From: Nageia nagi
Taxonomy: Eukaryota; Pinophyta
Direction: 5' to 3'
Assembly: GCA_050084985.1 (NCBI GenBank)
Contig: JBITNC010000001.1
Coordinates: forward strand, 56,358,001 to 56,422,000
DNA: 64,000 bases
Shown piece by piece: positions 1 to 9,518 of this stretch (positions are counted from its first letter, which is position 1; the number at the start of each line of letters is the position of its first letter). The position numbers were made by a program, and so were the translations under genes. The notes below the pieces were generated by a model. That model had not been told where the DNA came from and ran no database searches. It saw only the letters and a program-made list of their open reading frames with translations.

Positions 1-785
1 TAGACAAAGTGCGTGCCAACAAAGTGAATTGATTTTTTATTTTCACGCTTGAAAATAGATGCAAAGATATAATTCTTGATCATTTTCACACTTGTAATGT
101 AAAAGAAGACAATATGGCCATTGGATGACCTTCTGATCATATATGTATGGTTGATCTTCCTAATCAGAGTTCGATGCTTGTATTAAACGATTTTAAGTTT
201 TTAAAATATTTTTTTACAATTAATTTTTTTAACTGTTATATAAAAAGATACATATTTTTTATTATAGTAAAAAAATATATGTATAATAATAAAACAAAAT
301 TATAAAATTTTTAATTTTTTAAAATATTTACTATGTTTTTGGTAATTAGTAAAAAAAGAGTTTTTTTATACTGTTTAGAAAAAAATTTGATTTTAACAAA
401 ACTTAATCTATTCCATAAAATTTCTATTACATTTGGTAGCCCTTACATATTATATTCTCCATGCATTTGGCAACTCCTTGCGACCTTGCACACCTTCAAC
501 AAACAATATCTACTATAGTTAGGTAAAAGAGTTTTGATCTGTGAACTTCTCTCCATGTTTATTATTGGGATTGATATTTTAAAAAAGTATACTTTATTAT
601 TGCACTCTCTTTGTTTTTCAAGATAGAAAAATAGAATCTCTTTAGTTATAAAAGAGAACAAAATAGTGAGGAATAGGGGATGAAATTTTGGGAACAAAAT
701 TATAAGTGAGAGACATTATTTGTAAAAGGAGGAGCATTAAAAGGTGATTTAGTGGAAGGATTGCATTAGTAAGTAATTCAAAAGC
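1..785. other. AT-rich flank, no gene seen
   Basis: Low-complexity AT-rich DNA with poly-T/poly-A runs around positions 190-330. The short frames here show no recognisable motif. It is the left flank of Ty3 element G, and was contiguous with 33153 onward before G inserted, because the 5-bp AAAGC at 781-785 recurs at 33148-33152. It may include part of the LTR of element D, whose gag begins near 34158, but no LTR boundary could be fixed. Confidence 0.5.
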
Positions 786-1162
786 TATTAGGAACCTGTA
801 AGTTCCTAAACGAGATTCAAGCCAAATAACAATGAAATGCGAACTGAATGTAATTCAAACTCACAACAAAGAGCAATACGAATATGAATAGAACAAGATA
901 ACAACAAAATAACTTTAATGAACAACAGACCACTTCAAGGGGGTTACCTACTTACAATTCAAACAATATATTTTCCAAGATGATAACTATTATATTCCTA
1001 CATATATTTGTATCCACCTACCCTAACCCTAATTGGTCTATTAATACAAAATGATGATTTGCCTTACAAATATGTTGGTCCACCTTACATTTAATATAAG
1101 CTGATATTCCAATTAATTAACTACTATAATTTAGGTAAATGTTAGGATATGGGACCCTAACA
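786..1162 (-). repeat. Element G 3' LTR
   Basis: Left copy of the G LTR, which is its 3' LTR because G reads on the minus strand. It aligns along its length with 32758-33147, sharing for example 'gagattcaagccaaata' near 811 and the end CTAACA at 1157-1162. The expected first bases TGTTAG have mutated to TATTAG at 786. Internal sequence resumes at 1163 with a weak purine tract on the minus strand. Confidence 0.9.
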
Positions 1163-4100
1163 TGTCATATCTCTTAAAAGAGAGCTTTATCCTCAAAGCT
1201 AAAAATTAGGAAATTATTGCTGAATTTGATGGAGTGTCTTCTAAGTTGCATCCTCAGGAGCTAATCCACATCACTGGATAAAAAATTTAGTAATAGTGCA
1301 TGGTTGTGAAGCTGGCATGTATGTTGATCTAGAATGGTCTCAGGTTCAACCATAATGGGCCCATCCTTAGTAAATTTAGGTAGTTCAATCTGAATTGTGG
1401 CATGAGAGCCTAAGACTTGCTTAAGGAAGCAGACATGAAAAATAGGATGAATCTTTGACTTGCTGGGAGTGCCAATTTGTATGTTGCAAGGCCAATGCAT
1501 TGGAGTATTTTATAAGGCCCATAAAATCATCGGGCCAACTTTTGGGGCCCTTTTAGTTTGAGAGATGTTTATTGGTAAAGTCATAGAAAAATCATATCTC
1601 CTTCCTATAACTGCCTTTCAATTTGTTATTAATCATCTTATTGTTTCATTTAATGTTGATCCACTTGAAGATTTTCTCGAAGGATGCAAATTATGTCTCC
1701 CCAAAGGTTTAAGGTGGTGTCTACTTCTTTGGTGTTGCCTAGGATATAAGAGATGACCGTGGATGGGGGTTGACCATACAAGGCTTCATAGGGGGTCATC
1801 CTTATGGAAGTATGATATGAAGTATTATACCACCATTCAACTAAATGGGATCATTTTACCTAATGGATTGGTTGGGTTGAAGCAAAATAGTAGAGATATG
1901 TTTCCAAGCATTTATTAAAAATCTCAATCTAACCATCTTTCTAAGGGTGATAATCTGAGCTCATATTAAGTTGAGTGCCCTAGAGTTTGAAGAATTCCTA
2001 CCAAAATTTACTGGTGAATATTAGATCACGATCATTAACGATGGTAGATTGCATACCATGGAATTTGAAAATGATGTCAAGAAAAAGTTATGGAATATTG
2101 ATAGCCTTGTATGGATGTGCTAAAGGGAATAAGTGTGCATACTTGGAATGTCGATCCATTACCACCATGATAACAGCTTCCCCCTATGATTTTTAAAGGC
2201 CTTCAATATAATCCATTGATATATCTATCTAGGTTTGATTTGATATGGGAAAAGGCTAAAGAAATCTTGGGATGCCCAGTATCTCACCTTTCTATCGCTA
2301 AGAAACATCGCATTCAAATACAATCTTCTTGATGTCATGTTTCATACCTGACTAATAAAGGGATCGAAGCACTCATTAGGAGGTTTTTAAAAACCTAGAA
2401 TAGTCGATTGTTGATGTAGCATGCAACTCTCAAAGTATTAGCTCATGATATGAAGAGTTTGTAGGTAGTGCAATATGACCTTTAAATCATATAATTCCCT
2501 CATACCAAGAAAAGAGAGGTTTTCTCATTGGATCAATCTATAGTTATTGAATCATTAAGTGGGTAAAGGTACCCTAGAGCCATTCTTGTTTAACTTGGTT
2601 GAGCCATTAAGGAATTGGGAATAAAAGAGCTTGAAGTACCATGGGCTCCACAAATTTTTGAGAAAGAGCATAAGCAACTACATTCTCACTACCGTTTCTA
2701 TACATAATGTCATAGTCATACCTAAAGAGTTTAGGAATCCACTTTTGTTGTTTTGAGATGGAGATGCATTATTCCAAGAAGTATTTCAAACTATGATGAT
2801 CTATTCAGATGATAAAATGGAAGCTAATGTTGTAGGTTCACCAACGTTGAATGAAATGAATGATTTCAAGCATTTCTTTTTTATAGGTGGATTTAGCCAA
2901 ATTTCTCCTTGAGAGGGCTTTTCTTGTGAAGGTCAAGGATTTCCCTTCTTGCATCAACACAACTCTAAGTTTGACCCCATATACATCACTGTCAATGATG
3001 AATATCTTAGAGAAATCTAGCATGGCCAATACCAGGGTAGAGAACATGGCAAGCTTTAGTTGATGAAAGAATTCTTCTAAAGTTGCTACCCAATTGAAGG
3101 TATTCTTCTTAAGAAAAAGTCATGAGTAGGGATGTAATCTTTCCATAATCTTTTGTAAACTTATGGTAGTACCTTATCAATTCGAGGAAGCCCCGTAAGC
3201 TTTTCAAGGATTTGGGAAGAGACCAAGTTTGCATATAATCAATCTTTAGTGGGTCCACCTTAACACCTTCTTTTGAAATAATGTGCCTAACTTACTCAAG
3301 CTCTTAGCAACCAAAGGAGCATTTAGAGTGCTTGGCATACAACTAGTTCTCTTGGAGAAGTTGCAAAGTTAGATCTAAAAGGAATAAGTGATCCTCCCAA
3401 GTTTTGTTGTAGATCAAAATATCATCAAAGAAAACTAAAATAAATTTTTGAAGATAAGGGAACAATACCTGGTTCATTAAACTCTAGAAGGTGGAAGGAG
3501 CATTAGTAAGTTCGAACGACATTACTAGGAACTCATAGTGACCTTCATATGTGTAAAAATCAATTTTAGGAATGTCTTCTTCACAAATCTAAATTTGATG
3601 GTACCTAGATCAAAGATCTAATTTGGAAAAATATTTGGCACCATGTAGTTCATCTAAAAATTCATTAATGATAGGAATAGGAAACTTATCCTTAATGGTG
3701 ATTTTATTCAGAGCTAGAAATTCAATGCATATCCACCATGACCCATCTTGCTTATGAACTAATAGAACATGAGAAGAGTAAGGATTCACATTGGAGTGAA
3801 TGATTCTTGCTTCTAACATGTATTGAACAAGATTTTCTATTTCATCCTTCTATAAGCAAGGATAGCAGTAATACCGAATGTTGGGTGGTTGACTCCTTGG
3901 AATCAACAGAATTGCATGATCATGAGGGTGATGGAATGGAAACCCATGGGGTTCCTCAAAGACACTAGTATAACAAGCAAGTATATGTTATAATTCATGT
4001 ACTTCTTTCAATTTTTTCAAGGTTAATTGAATAGGTAATAGTTATCCTACCAATCCTTTATCTCCTTTCTTCAAGAGTTTCTCCATGCGATGAGAACTAA

Positions 4101-4652
4101 TAATTTGTGATTTCCCTGACTTAAGTTCTTTAAGAGTATATTTGTACTCTCCAACCTTGAATTGCATCCATAGCTCATGAAAATCCTAGATAACAAGGCC
4201 TAGTCTCATCAACCATTGTATACCAAAAATCACATCACAACCACCTAATGGTAGAACATACATATCGCTTTGCATCTTGAAGTCACCCATATTGAACTTG
4301 ATATTGTAACATCATCCCTTGCAAGTAATTTTTCCTCCATTATTAATCATCATATCAAAATTATTTTATGGATAAATATAAGAGTTGGTCCTTTTGGCCA
4401 TGTTAGGATCCATAAAATTATGAGTGCTTGAGTCAAGTGATATTATCAACATTTTTCCCTTAAAATAACCTTGAACTTTCATGGTATGTGGAGATGTAAA
4501 CCCATAGAGGGAATTGCAAGAAGTTTTAGGAACAACTTTAGTAGGTTGGTCTGATTCCTCTTCGATATCTATTGCCACATCCTCAAAGGCATCTTTTGGT
4601 AGTTCCATAGGGGCATCCATATCCAATACATATAATTTTTGAGTGGTATAAT
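1163..4652 (-). pseudogene. Element G gag C-end and pol remnant (PR-RT-RH-IN-chromodomain)
   Basis: Minus-strand pol of G, read from 4652 down to about 1195, broken by many stops and frame changes. The protease region lies near 4366-4626 with a 'STHNFMDPNMAKR' stretch; the usual Asp-Ser-Gly is reduced to Asp-Ser. Reverse transcriptase lies at 3610-3819 ('QDGSWWICIEFLALNKITIKD') with an FFDD active-site remnant near 3427-3438. RNase H lies at 2838-3047 ('RKALSRRN', 'STYKKEMLEI'). The integrase C-terminal part lies at 1261-1500 with 'SKIHPIFHVCFLKQVLG', the linker preceding a chromodomain. The chromodomain remnant at about 1195-1290 keeps 'CGLAPEDAT', but both flanking Trp codons have become TGA and TAG. 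In vivo Ty3 pol would process Gag-Pol, copy RNA to DNA and integrate it; this copy cannot. Confidence 0.88.
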
Positions 4653-4717
4653 TGTTGGAATGTATAATGCATTATTGTAAAGGTTTGTATTAAATTTCTA
4701 TGTAAGTTCACTAATAT

Positions 4718-4743
4718 TTAAGGGTATCATTTGATACCTTAAG
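4718..4743. repeat. U3 palindrome of the A-type LTR
   Basis: Short inverted repeat with arms around GGTATC/GATACC and outer TTAA bases, in the first 90 bp of the LTR. It recurs at the same place in the LTRs of E and F, and in a longer form in B. The position in U3 upstream of the TATA box fits a regulatory or structural role, which is inference. Confidence 0.6.
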
Positions 4744-4863
4744 GGTATTATAATGTAACTTGTCCTACACTCCATGTCATGAGCATGGCCCTTGGGTAAA
4801 AGGATGTGCATGTCATGCTTTTGTACATTGGATAAAAGGGTGATCCAAAGAGGGATTTTTGCC

Positions 4864-4872
4864 TATAAATAG
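4864..4872 (+). promoter_or_regulatory. TATA box of element A 5' LTR
   Basis: TATAAATAG about 210 bp into the LTR. The same box lies at equivalent positions in B (6187), E (TATAAATGG, 45515) and F (61557), which supports it as the core of the LTR promoter. Confidence 0.7.
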
Positions 4873-5143
4873 AAGGCCCCCTCTTTGTGATTACACACCA
4901 ATTGTGGAGTAAAGTTATGCTATAGGATATAAGTGTAGGAGATGAGATTAGGAGGATTATAAGAGAGTTGTATTTGTGATTGAAGTAAAGATCTAATTAG
5001 TGGATGTACTCCTAGTTGGAGGAACCACTTACATCATGAGTTACTTTGCGAGATTGCTTTATGAGTTATTTAGATGTGTTTGTGAGCTTTCATGTGATAT
5101 TGGTTGTTTAGGAACTACCTTATTAGTGTTAGTTCCTTCAATT

Positions 5144-5155
5144 TGGTATCAGAGC
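5144..5155 (+). other. Primer-binding site of element A
   Basis: TGGTATCAGAGC three bases after the 5' LTR end. It is complementary to the 3' end of plant initiator methionine tRNA, the usual primer of plant copia elements. Confidence 0.9.
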
Positions 5156-5964
5156 CATTGGAAGCTCTTCTTCTCAACCTTGGTGTGGAAGCTCTTCTTC
5201 TTGGTGTTCATATTTTCATTTCATTGTTGAGGTAAAATTCAAGATAAGGTATAACCTCCTACATACAATCTCCTTCATTTTTTTTTTTTCCCTTTTTGGC
5301 ATATTTAACTAATATTACTAACATATTTTGTATTATGTTAGTTCTCTCTTATATATGTAGTAATTTTTTTTAAAGAGCAATATATTATGAAGCAATTTTT
5401 TTTTGTGTACATATACTTTCTATTGTTAATGATAAGTTTAAAATTGCTTGTTACATTGCTCTAATTTTGCATATATATGGGTTGAATTTTTTAAAAGGGT
5501 TTGCATACCAATTTAAGTATATATTTTTTAGAAATAATATCTTAAAAATATACATTTTTTTTACTATCTTAGTATATATTAAAAAAAAGAGTTTGAACTA
5601 CAAATTCAACCCAATATATAAAGTGATATTATCATTCTATTTCATATAAAATCCAAGGTATCTTGAGATAAATTTCTTGAAAAATATATAATTTTTTTTT
5701 GATTTAGAGAGGATTATACATATAGAAATTTTTTCTAATATACAAAATTCAAACTTCATACTTTTCCTTGAGCTTTTGCGGGTCCCCTTACACCTATCTA
5801 GTGCTACCCAGTCTCCTAGCTATTTTTGATGGTGCCTCTCTCCTCTTATGAAATCGCTCGACCACCTCCTCCTAATCATTAGCTCCTCTGTATGCTCCTA
5901 GGGCTCCTCTATGACCCTCCTCTCCATGACTAGTCTCCTACGTTCGACTCCCCACCCTAACAAG
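5156..5964 (+). other. Element A leader, first part
   Basis: Non-coding leader downstream of the primer site, starting with about 1.5 units of the GGTGTGGAAGCTCTTCTTCTT repeat that is expanded in element B. It is mostly poly-T and AT-rich, then turns C-rich on the plus strand from about 5770 until element B interrupts it. The leader resumes at 14742. Confidence 0.75.
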
Positions 5965-6010
5965 TGTTAGAATTTGTAATGAAATATTGTGAATATCTAA
6001 ACTCCTTGTA

Positions 6011-6063
6011 AATTCAATTAATCACTTAAGGGTATATAGATACCTTAAGGGATTAATTGAATT
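6011..6063. repeat. 53-bp near-perfect palindrome in U3 of B
   Basis: The outer arms are perfect 13-mers (AATTCAATTAATC at 6011-6023, its reverse complement at 6051-6063). Inner CTTAAG arms lie at 6025-6030 and 6044-6049, around a GTAT-ATAG-ATAC core. The same structure is in the 3' LTR at 14306-14358. Single strands could form a long hairpin; in double-stranded DNA it could be a dimeric protein-binding site. Confidence 0.85.
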
Positions 6064-6186
6064 CTTTAATATGTAGACTTTGACTTTACCAAGTGGTTAG
6101 TTGGTAGGTTAAAGTTAGATGATACATTTATTGTAACCCTAACCTTACCCTTGGGTTAAAGGGAGGTTAGGGAGGTGCTCTCAAGC

Positions 6187-6195
6187 TATAAATAG
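6187..6195 (+). promoter_or_regulatory. TATA box of element B 5' LTR
   Basis: TATAAATAG about 220 bp into the LTR, matching the position of the box in element A. It is the likely core promoter for the element transcript. Confidence 0.7.
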
Positions 6196-6447
6196 AGGGC
6201 CTCTCCTCTTGTAACATAACTAAGTTTTTAGAGTAAGATTACTCTACTAGTTGTGTAGGAGAGGAAGAGAATAGTTGTAAGAGGGGCATACTTGAGAATT
6301 GAGATACTAGTTGTGGATGTACTCCAAAGAGGGAGGAACCACATTACACTTGTGTTATCTTGTGTGATTGTGTTATCTTGTGTATGATTGAGTTTCCTAG
6401 TCTTAGGTCCTTGAGGATTTGTTTAGATCTAGTCTAAATCCTTCAAT

Positions 6448-6459
6448 TGGTATCAGAGC
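6448..6459 (+). other. Primer-binding site of element B
   Basis: TGGTATCAGAGC two bases after the LTR end at 6445. It matches the initiator Met tRNA 3' end exactly as in element A. Confidence 0.93.
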
Positions 6460-6562
6460 TTGGTGTGGAAGCTCTTCTTCTTGGTGTAGAAGCTCTTCTT
6501 GGTGTGGAAGCTCTTCTTCTTGGTGTGGAAGCTCTTCTTTTGGTGTGGAAGCTACATCTTGG
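6460..6562 (+). repeat. 21-bp tandem repeat after the primer site
   Basis: About five units of GGTGTGGAAGCTCTTCTTCTT, varying from 18 to 21 bp, start directly downstream of the primer site. Elements A, E and F have only one or two units here, so the array expanded in B. Translation gives a Gly-Val-Glu-Ala-Leu-Leu-Leu repeat, but there is no sign that it is coding. Confidence 0.85.
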
Positions 6563-7099
6563 TGATCCTTCTTCATTCCTCATCTTACACTCCATTGGTG
6601 AGGTAAATTCCAAGAGAAGGTATAAATTTCCTCCTCATTTGGTTATTTTATGGATTATTACATGATGCTACTAACACATTACTTGCTATGTGTTAGTCCT
6701 TTTAAGTTATGATTAACAAGTTGCAATTTTTTTTACTAATCCTCTATGTTACTTGCAATTTTTAAATTGCTATAATTCTTTTAAGAAGGGTTAGTATACA
6801 AAATTTTTTACATATTGGAATTAAATGTATGTGTTGGTTCAATTTATCACAACATTTACTTAAATACCAATATATGATTAAAAAATTGCAATATATACTA
6901 ACATTTTTTATGTTAGTAGTATTATGTTATTACTATTTGCTTAAAAAATAGTAATATATTATTGTGAAATTTCTCCTACATATACTACCATTTTTTATGT
7001 TAATGGTATTTTTAGTGAGGCACGAACATTTACAAAAAAAAAAAATTAGAGAGGAGGACAATTTTTTTAAGTTCTACTACAAAATTTTTTTTGGGGTAC

Positions 7100-7330
7100 C
7101 ATAATATATATATATATATATTTATTTATTTATTTTAAATTTATTTAAAATATAATCACAAATATATATAAATATATATATATATATATTTGTTATTTTA
7201 AATTTGTTTAAAATATAATCACAAATATATATATATATTTGTTATTTTAAATTTATTTAAAATATAATCATATATATATATATATATTTGTTATTTTAAA
7301 TTTGTTTAAAATATAATCAAAAATATATAT
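7100..7330 (+). repeat. AT-rich minisatellite, about 65-bp unit
   Basis: Four tandem units, each an (AT)n tract followed by 'tttgttattttaaattt', 'tttaaaatataatca' and another (AT)n tract. The embedded dinucleotide runs differ in length between units. It is specific to the leader of B. Confidence 0.85.
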
Positions 7331-7479
7331 TATAAAAAAAATGGGGGGTCACGATCATAAAAATTAAACCATACAATAATTAAATTGAGAGGGTCACATA
7401 AATCAAATACAAACGTGCGACCGCATCCAGAGTGGTGGTGGCTCCTCCCGCCCGCCTCCACCTCCATGCACACAACGCA

Positions 7480-8110
7480 GACCTTGTTCCATGGCCTGTA
7501 ATGATCATCAGATATGCATCGAGACCACTGTGAGATTGTTTAACAAGTTGCACGATGTAGACAACAGACTCTAATGATCCTAGGCTGCAGACACCACTTC
7601 ATGGACTTCAACGATCGTAGGCAATGCCCAAAATAGATACATTGAATGGGTCCATGGATTGTTTGACAAGATGCATGATGCAGACCTGACTATGGCCTAT
7701 GCTGATCACTAAAAATGCCTCCTCGAACTATAGTCTTCTAAATTGTAGGATATGCACATTACAGACTACGTTTCCTTCACTACAAATGATTGCAGGCAAT
7801 ACCCAAAACGGATACATTGAAATTGTTTGACACCATGCCATGCTCCAGACTGTGTTTCCTTCAATTGGACTACCTCTCGATGTGTTTAACAAGATGCATA
7901 ATGCAGACATCATTTCATGGACTGTAATACAATACATGATGTAGACCTTTCCATGGACTCCACTGCACGCAGAATATGCACCAAGGATCTACACAAAAAT
8001 GTAGCAAAGACTCACGAATTATTTGACTGTAAATGATCGTAGGCAATGCCCAATGTAGACATTGCTTCATGAACTACACTACGATGCATGATGCAAACAC
8101 ATTTTATGGC
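7480..8110 (+). repeat. Degenerate repeats in element B leader
   Basis: Related phrases recur at irregular spacing: 'ggcaatgccca' near 7620, 7795 and 8044; 'gcatgatgcagac'-like words near 7673, 7894, 7933 and 8088; and 'gattgtttgacaagatgcat'-like words near 7535, 7658 and 7880. This is an old expanded tandem array. It has no counterpart that I can see in the leaders of A and E. Confidence 0.65.
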
Positions 8111-8129
8111 CTCCAATGATCAAGTCAAA

Positions 8130-8280
8130 CATAAAAACAAACCAATGCGTCTCTCCCTCCTCGTCGACTGGCCACCCCATGCACCCTCCACCACCCTACG
8201 TGGCCTCCTCGCCGACTTTGGCCCTTGCCACCCATGCCCAGCCTCTCCCCCTCCACGTGGCTTCCCTTGGCCCTTCCAAT
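8130..8280 (+). other. C-rich block in element B leader
   Basis: Cytosine- and pyrimidine-rich stretch, in sharp contrast to the surrounding AT-rich DNA. Comparable blocks lie in the leaders of A (about 5770-5960 plus 14742-15010), E (about 46380-46850 and 47120-47180) and F (about 62545-62990). Phrases such as 'ctacgtggcctcc' recur in B and E. Confidence 0.65.
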
Positions 8281-8804
8281 TTTTTTTGTTAACTCTAGTT
8301 GTTGGGTCTTTAATTTTTTACCCATTACAAATTTGATTTGATTTTGCCTTAGTCAAAATTAAATATTTAAAGGTTTTTTCCCTAAGTATTTTTTAAGTAA
8401 ACAAAGGCCCTATTTACTTACCATGCCTATTTCAAAGCCCAATTATAGCATCCAAGTTTTTAGGGATCACACATTACTTGAAAAACATGGGGAGGAACCA
8501 TACTTAAACATAATTGTTTTGCATCCAAGTTTTAGCACTTTAAGTAAAAACGGGGGGAATCTTTATAATTTTTTACTTAAATCTTTATGGATCTTACATG
8601 CTAAGTTTATAATGCATGCCTCTTAACCTTGTTAAGAATCAAGCATGCTTAGTACTTAAAATTTTAAGTTAAATAATGCATGATGCATGTTTATTACTTA
8701 ATTTTAAGTCATGGAATAATACATGTTTAAGTTATGGATTAATGCTAAGTAGGACTTAGCCTTTGTAAAATTCATTATTTTTGAGCTTATGCAAAAATAT
8801 GAAA

Positions 8805-9400
8805 AATGTAAAAGTCCTTTAGGGGTTAGTACAAAACCCATTAGACTCTTAAGGTTTCAAGTTCGTGTGGATGGAGTATTTTCACTTTACTTTATATTTT
8901 TGCACATTTGCTTTATACTTGCAAATATGCAAAATCTTGAAAGTAACCCCTAAAATGAATACATCCGCACGTATTTTTCCACAACATGACTTGTTTGGGG
9001 AGCCACGAGGTGAGGACAGGGTAGACTGGAGCCTTTTTAGTCTGAAGACCCAAGTGGTGGTAAGTCCATCTTAATTGCCCCTAAGACCTCTATTGGATTG
9101 GACATAACTCTATTAGGTGGACAGGCATGTGTGTAGTGATACCACATGTCTGCACGTCCATTCAGGGATTATCCTGATAACCTAAGAGGAAAACTAAAAA
9201 CCTTAATCAAGATAATTAAAATGGTCGGTCCAAGATACATCAGATCCTTGGAAAATAGTTAGTACTTCTCCTAGTGAGAGTATATTACTAACCAAGGTGA
9301 ACTGGTTGAGGACTGGTAGTACCTGAGCTCCACCTTGCAGGCATCCAGGTGAAGGCCTAATTCTATACAAGAAAACAACCCCAACTTTATCCTTCTACAG
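8805..9400 (+). promoter_or_regulatory. Conserved leader block upstream of gag (B)
   Basis: A stretch of about 600 bp conserved in order and spacing with A (about 15735-16320) and E (about 48005-48605). Landmarks are 'tcctttaggggttagta', 'cattttgcaacatgact'-like sequence, 'ttgtttggggagcca' followed by 'gaggtgaggaca', and a tail with 'ggactggtagtacctgag'. It is non-coding in all three copies. Conservation against the decayed leader around it suggests a packaging, translation or dimerisation signal; which one is unknown. Confidence 0.6.
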
Positions 9401-9518
9401 ATCATGGTTAATAAGTTTGCACATGTGGAACATGTTTACTTATTAGATGTTTTATATGTATAGATGGAAAATTGTATAAGTTTGCATTCTTATTGCATAT
9501 TTACTCTTTTTTGTAGTA

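Larger units (their letters stand above)
4653..5140 (+). repeat. Element A 5' LTR
   Basis: 488-bp LTR starting TGTTGGAATG and ending TTCCTTCA. Its partner is at 30820-31318. It carries a short deletion just after the U3 palindrome relative to the partner. It contains a TATAAATAG box at 4864-4872. The same LTR type is found at 45293, 53689 and 61333 (elements E and F). Confidence 0.95.
5965..6445 (+). repeat. Element B 5' LTR
   Basis: 481-bp LTR starting TGTTAGAATTTG and ending AATCCTTCA. It is nearly identical to 14260-14741. It contains a 53-bp palindrome (6011-6063), a TATAAATAG box (6187-6195) and a short internal repeat of 'ttatcttgtgt' near 6355-6390. Confidence 0.96.
6563..9518 (+). 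other. Element B long non-coding leader
   Basis: About 3 kb between primer site and gag, far longer than in most copia elements. In order it holds AT-rich sequence, an AT minisatellite (7100-7330), degenerate repeats (7480-8110), a C-rich block (8130-8280), AT-rich sequence with many GCATGC-like words (8580-8760), and a block conserved with A and E (8805-9400). No long frame or domain is present. Confidence 0.8.

Noticed and set aside
5144-5155. Initiator-tRNA-like sequences as tRNA genes
   Set aside because: Only the 12-base primer complement is present, next to LTR ends; there is no cloverleaf.
6447-6665. Small frame with a Gly-Val-Glu-Ala-Leu-Leu-Leu repeat
   Set aside because: It lies on the primer site and the 21-bp tandem repeat; related elements do not keep the frame.
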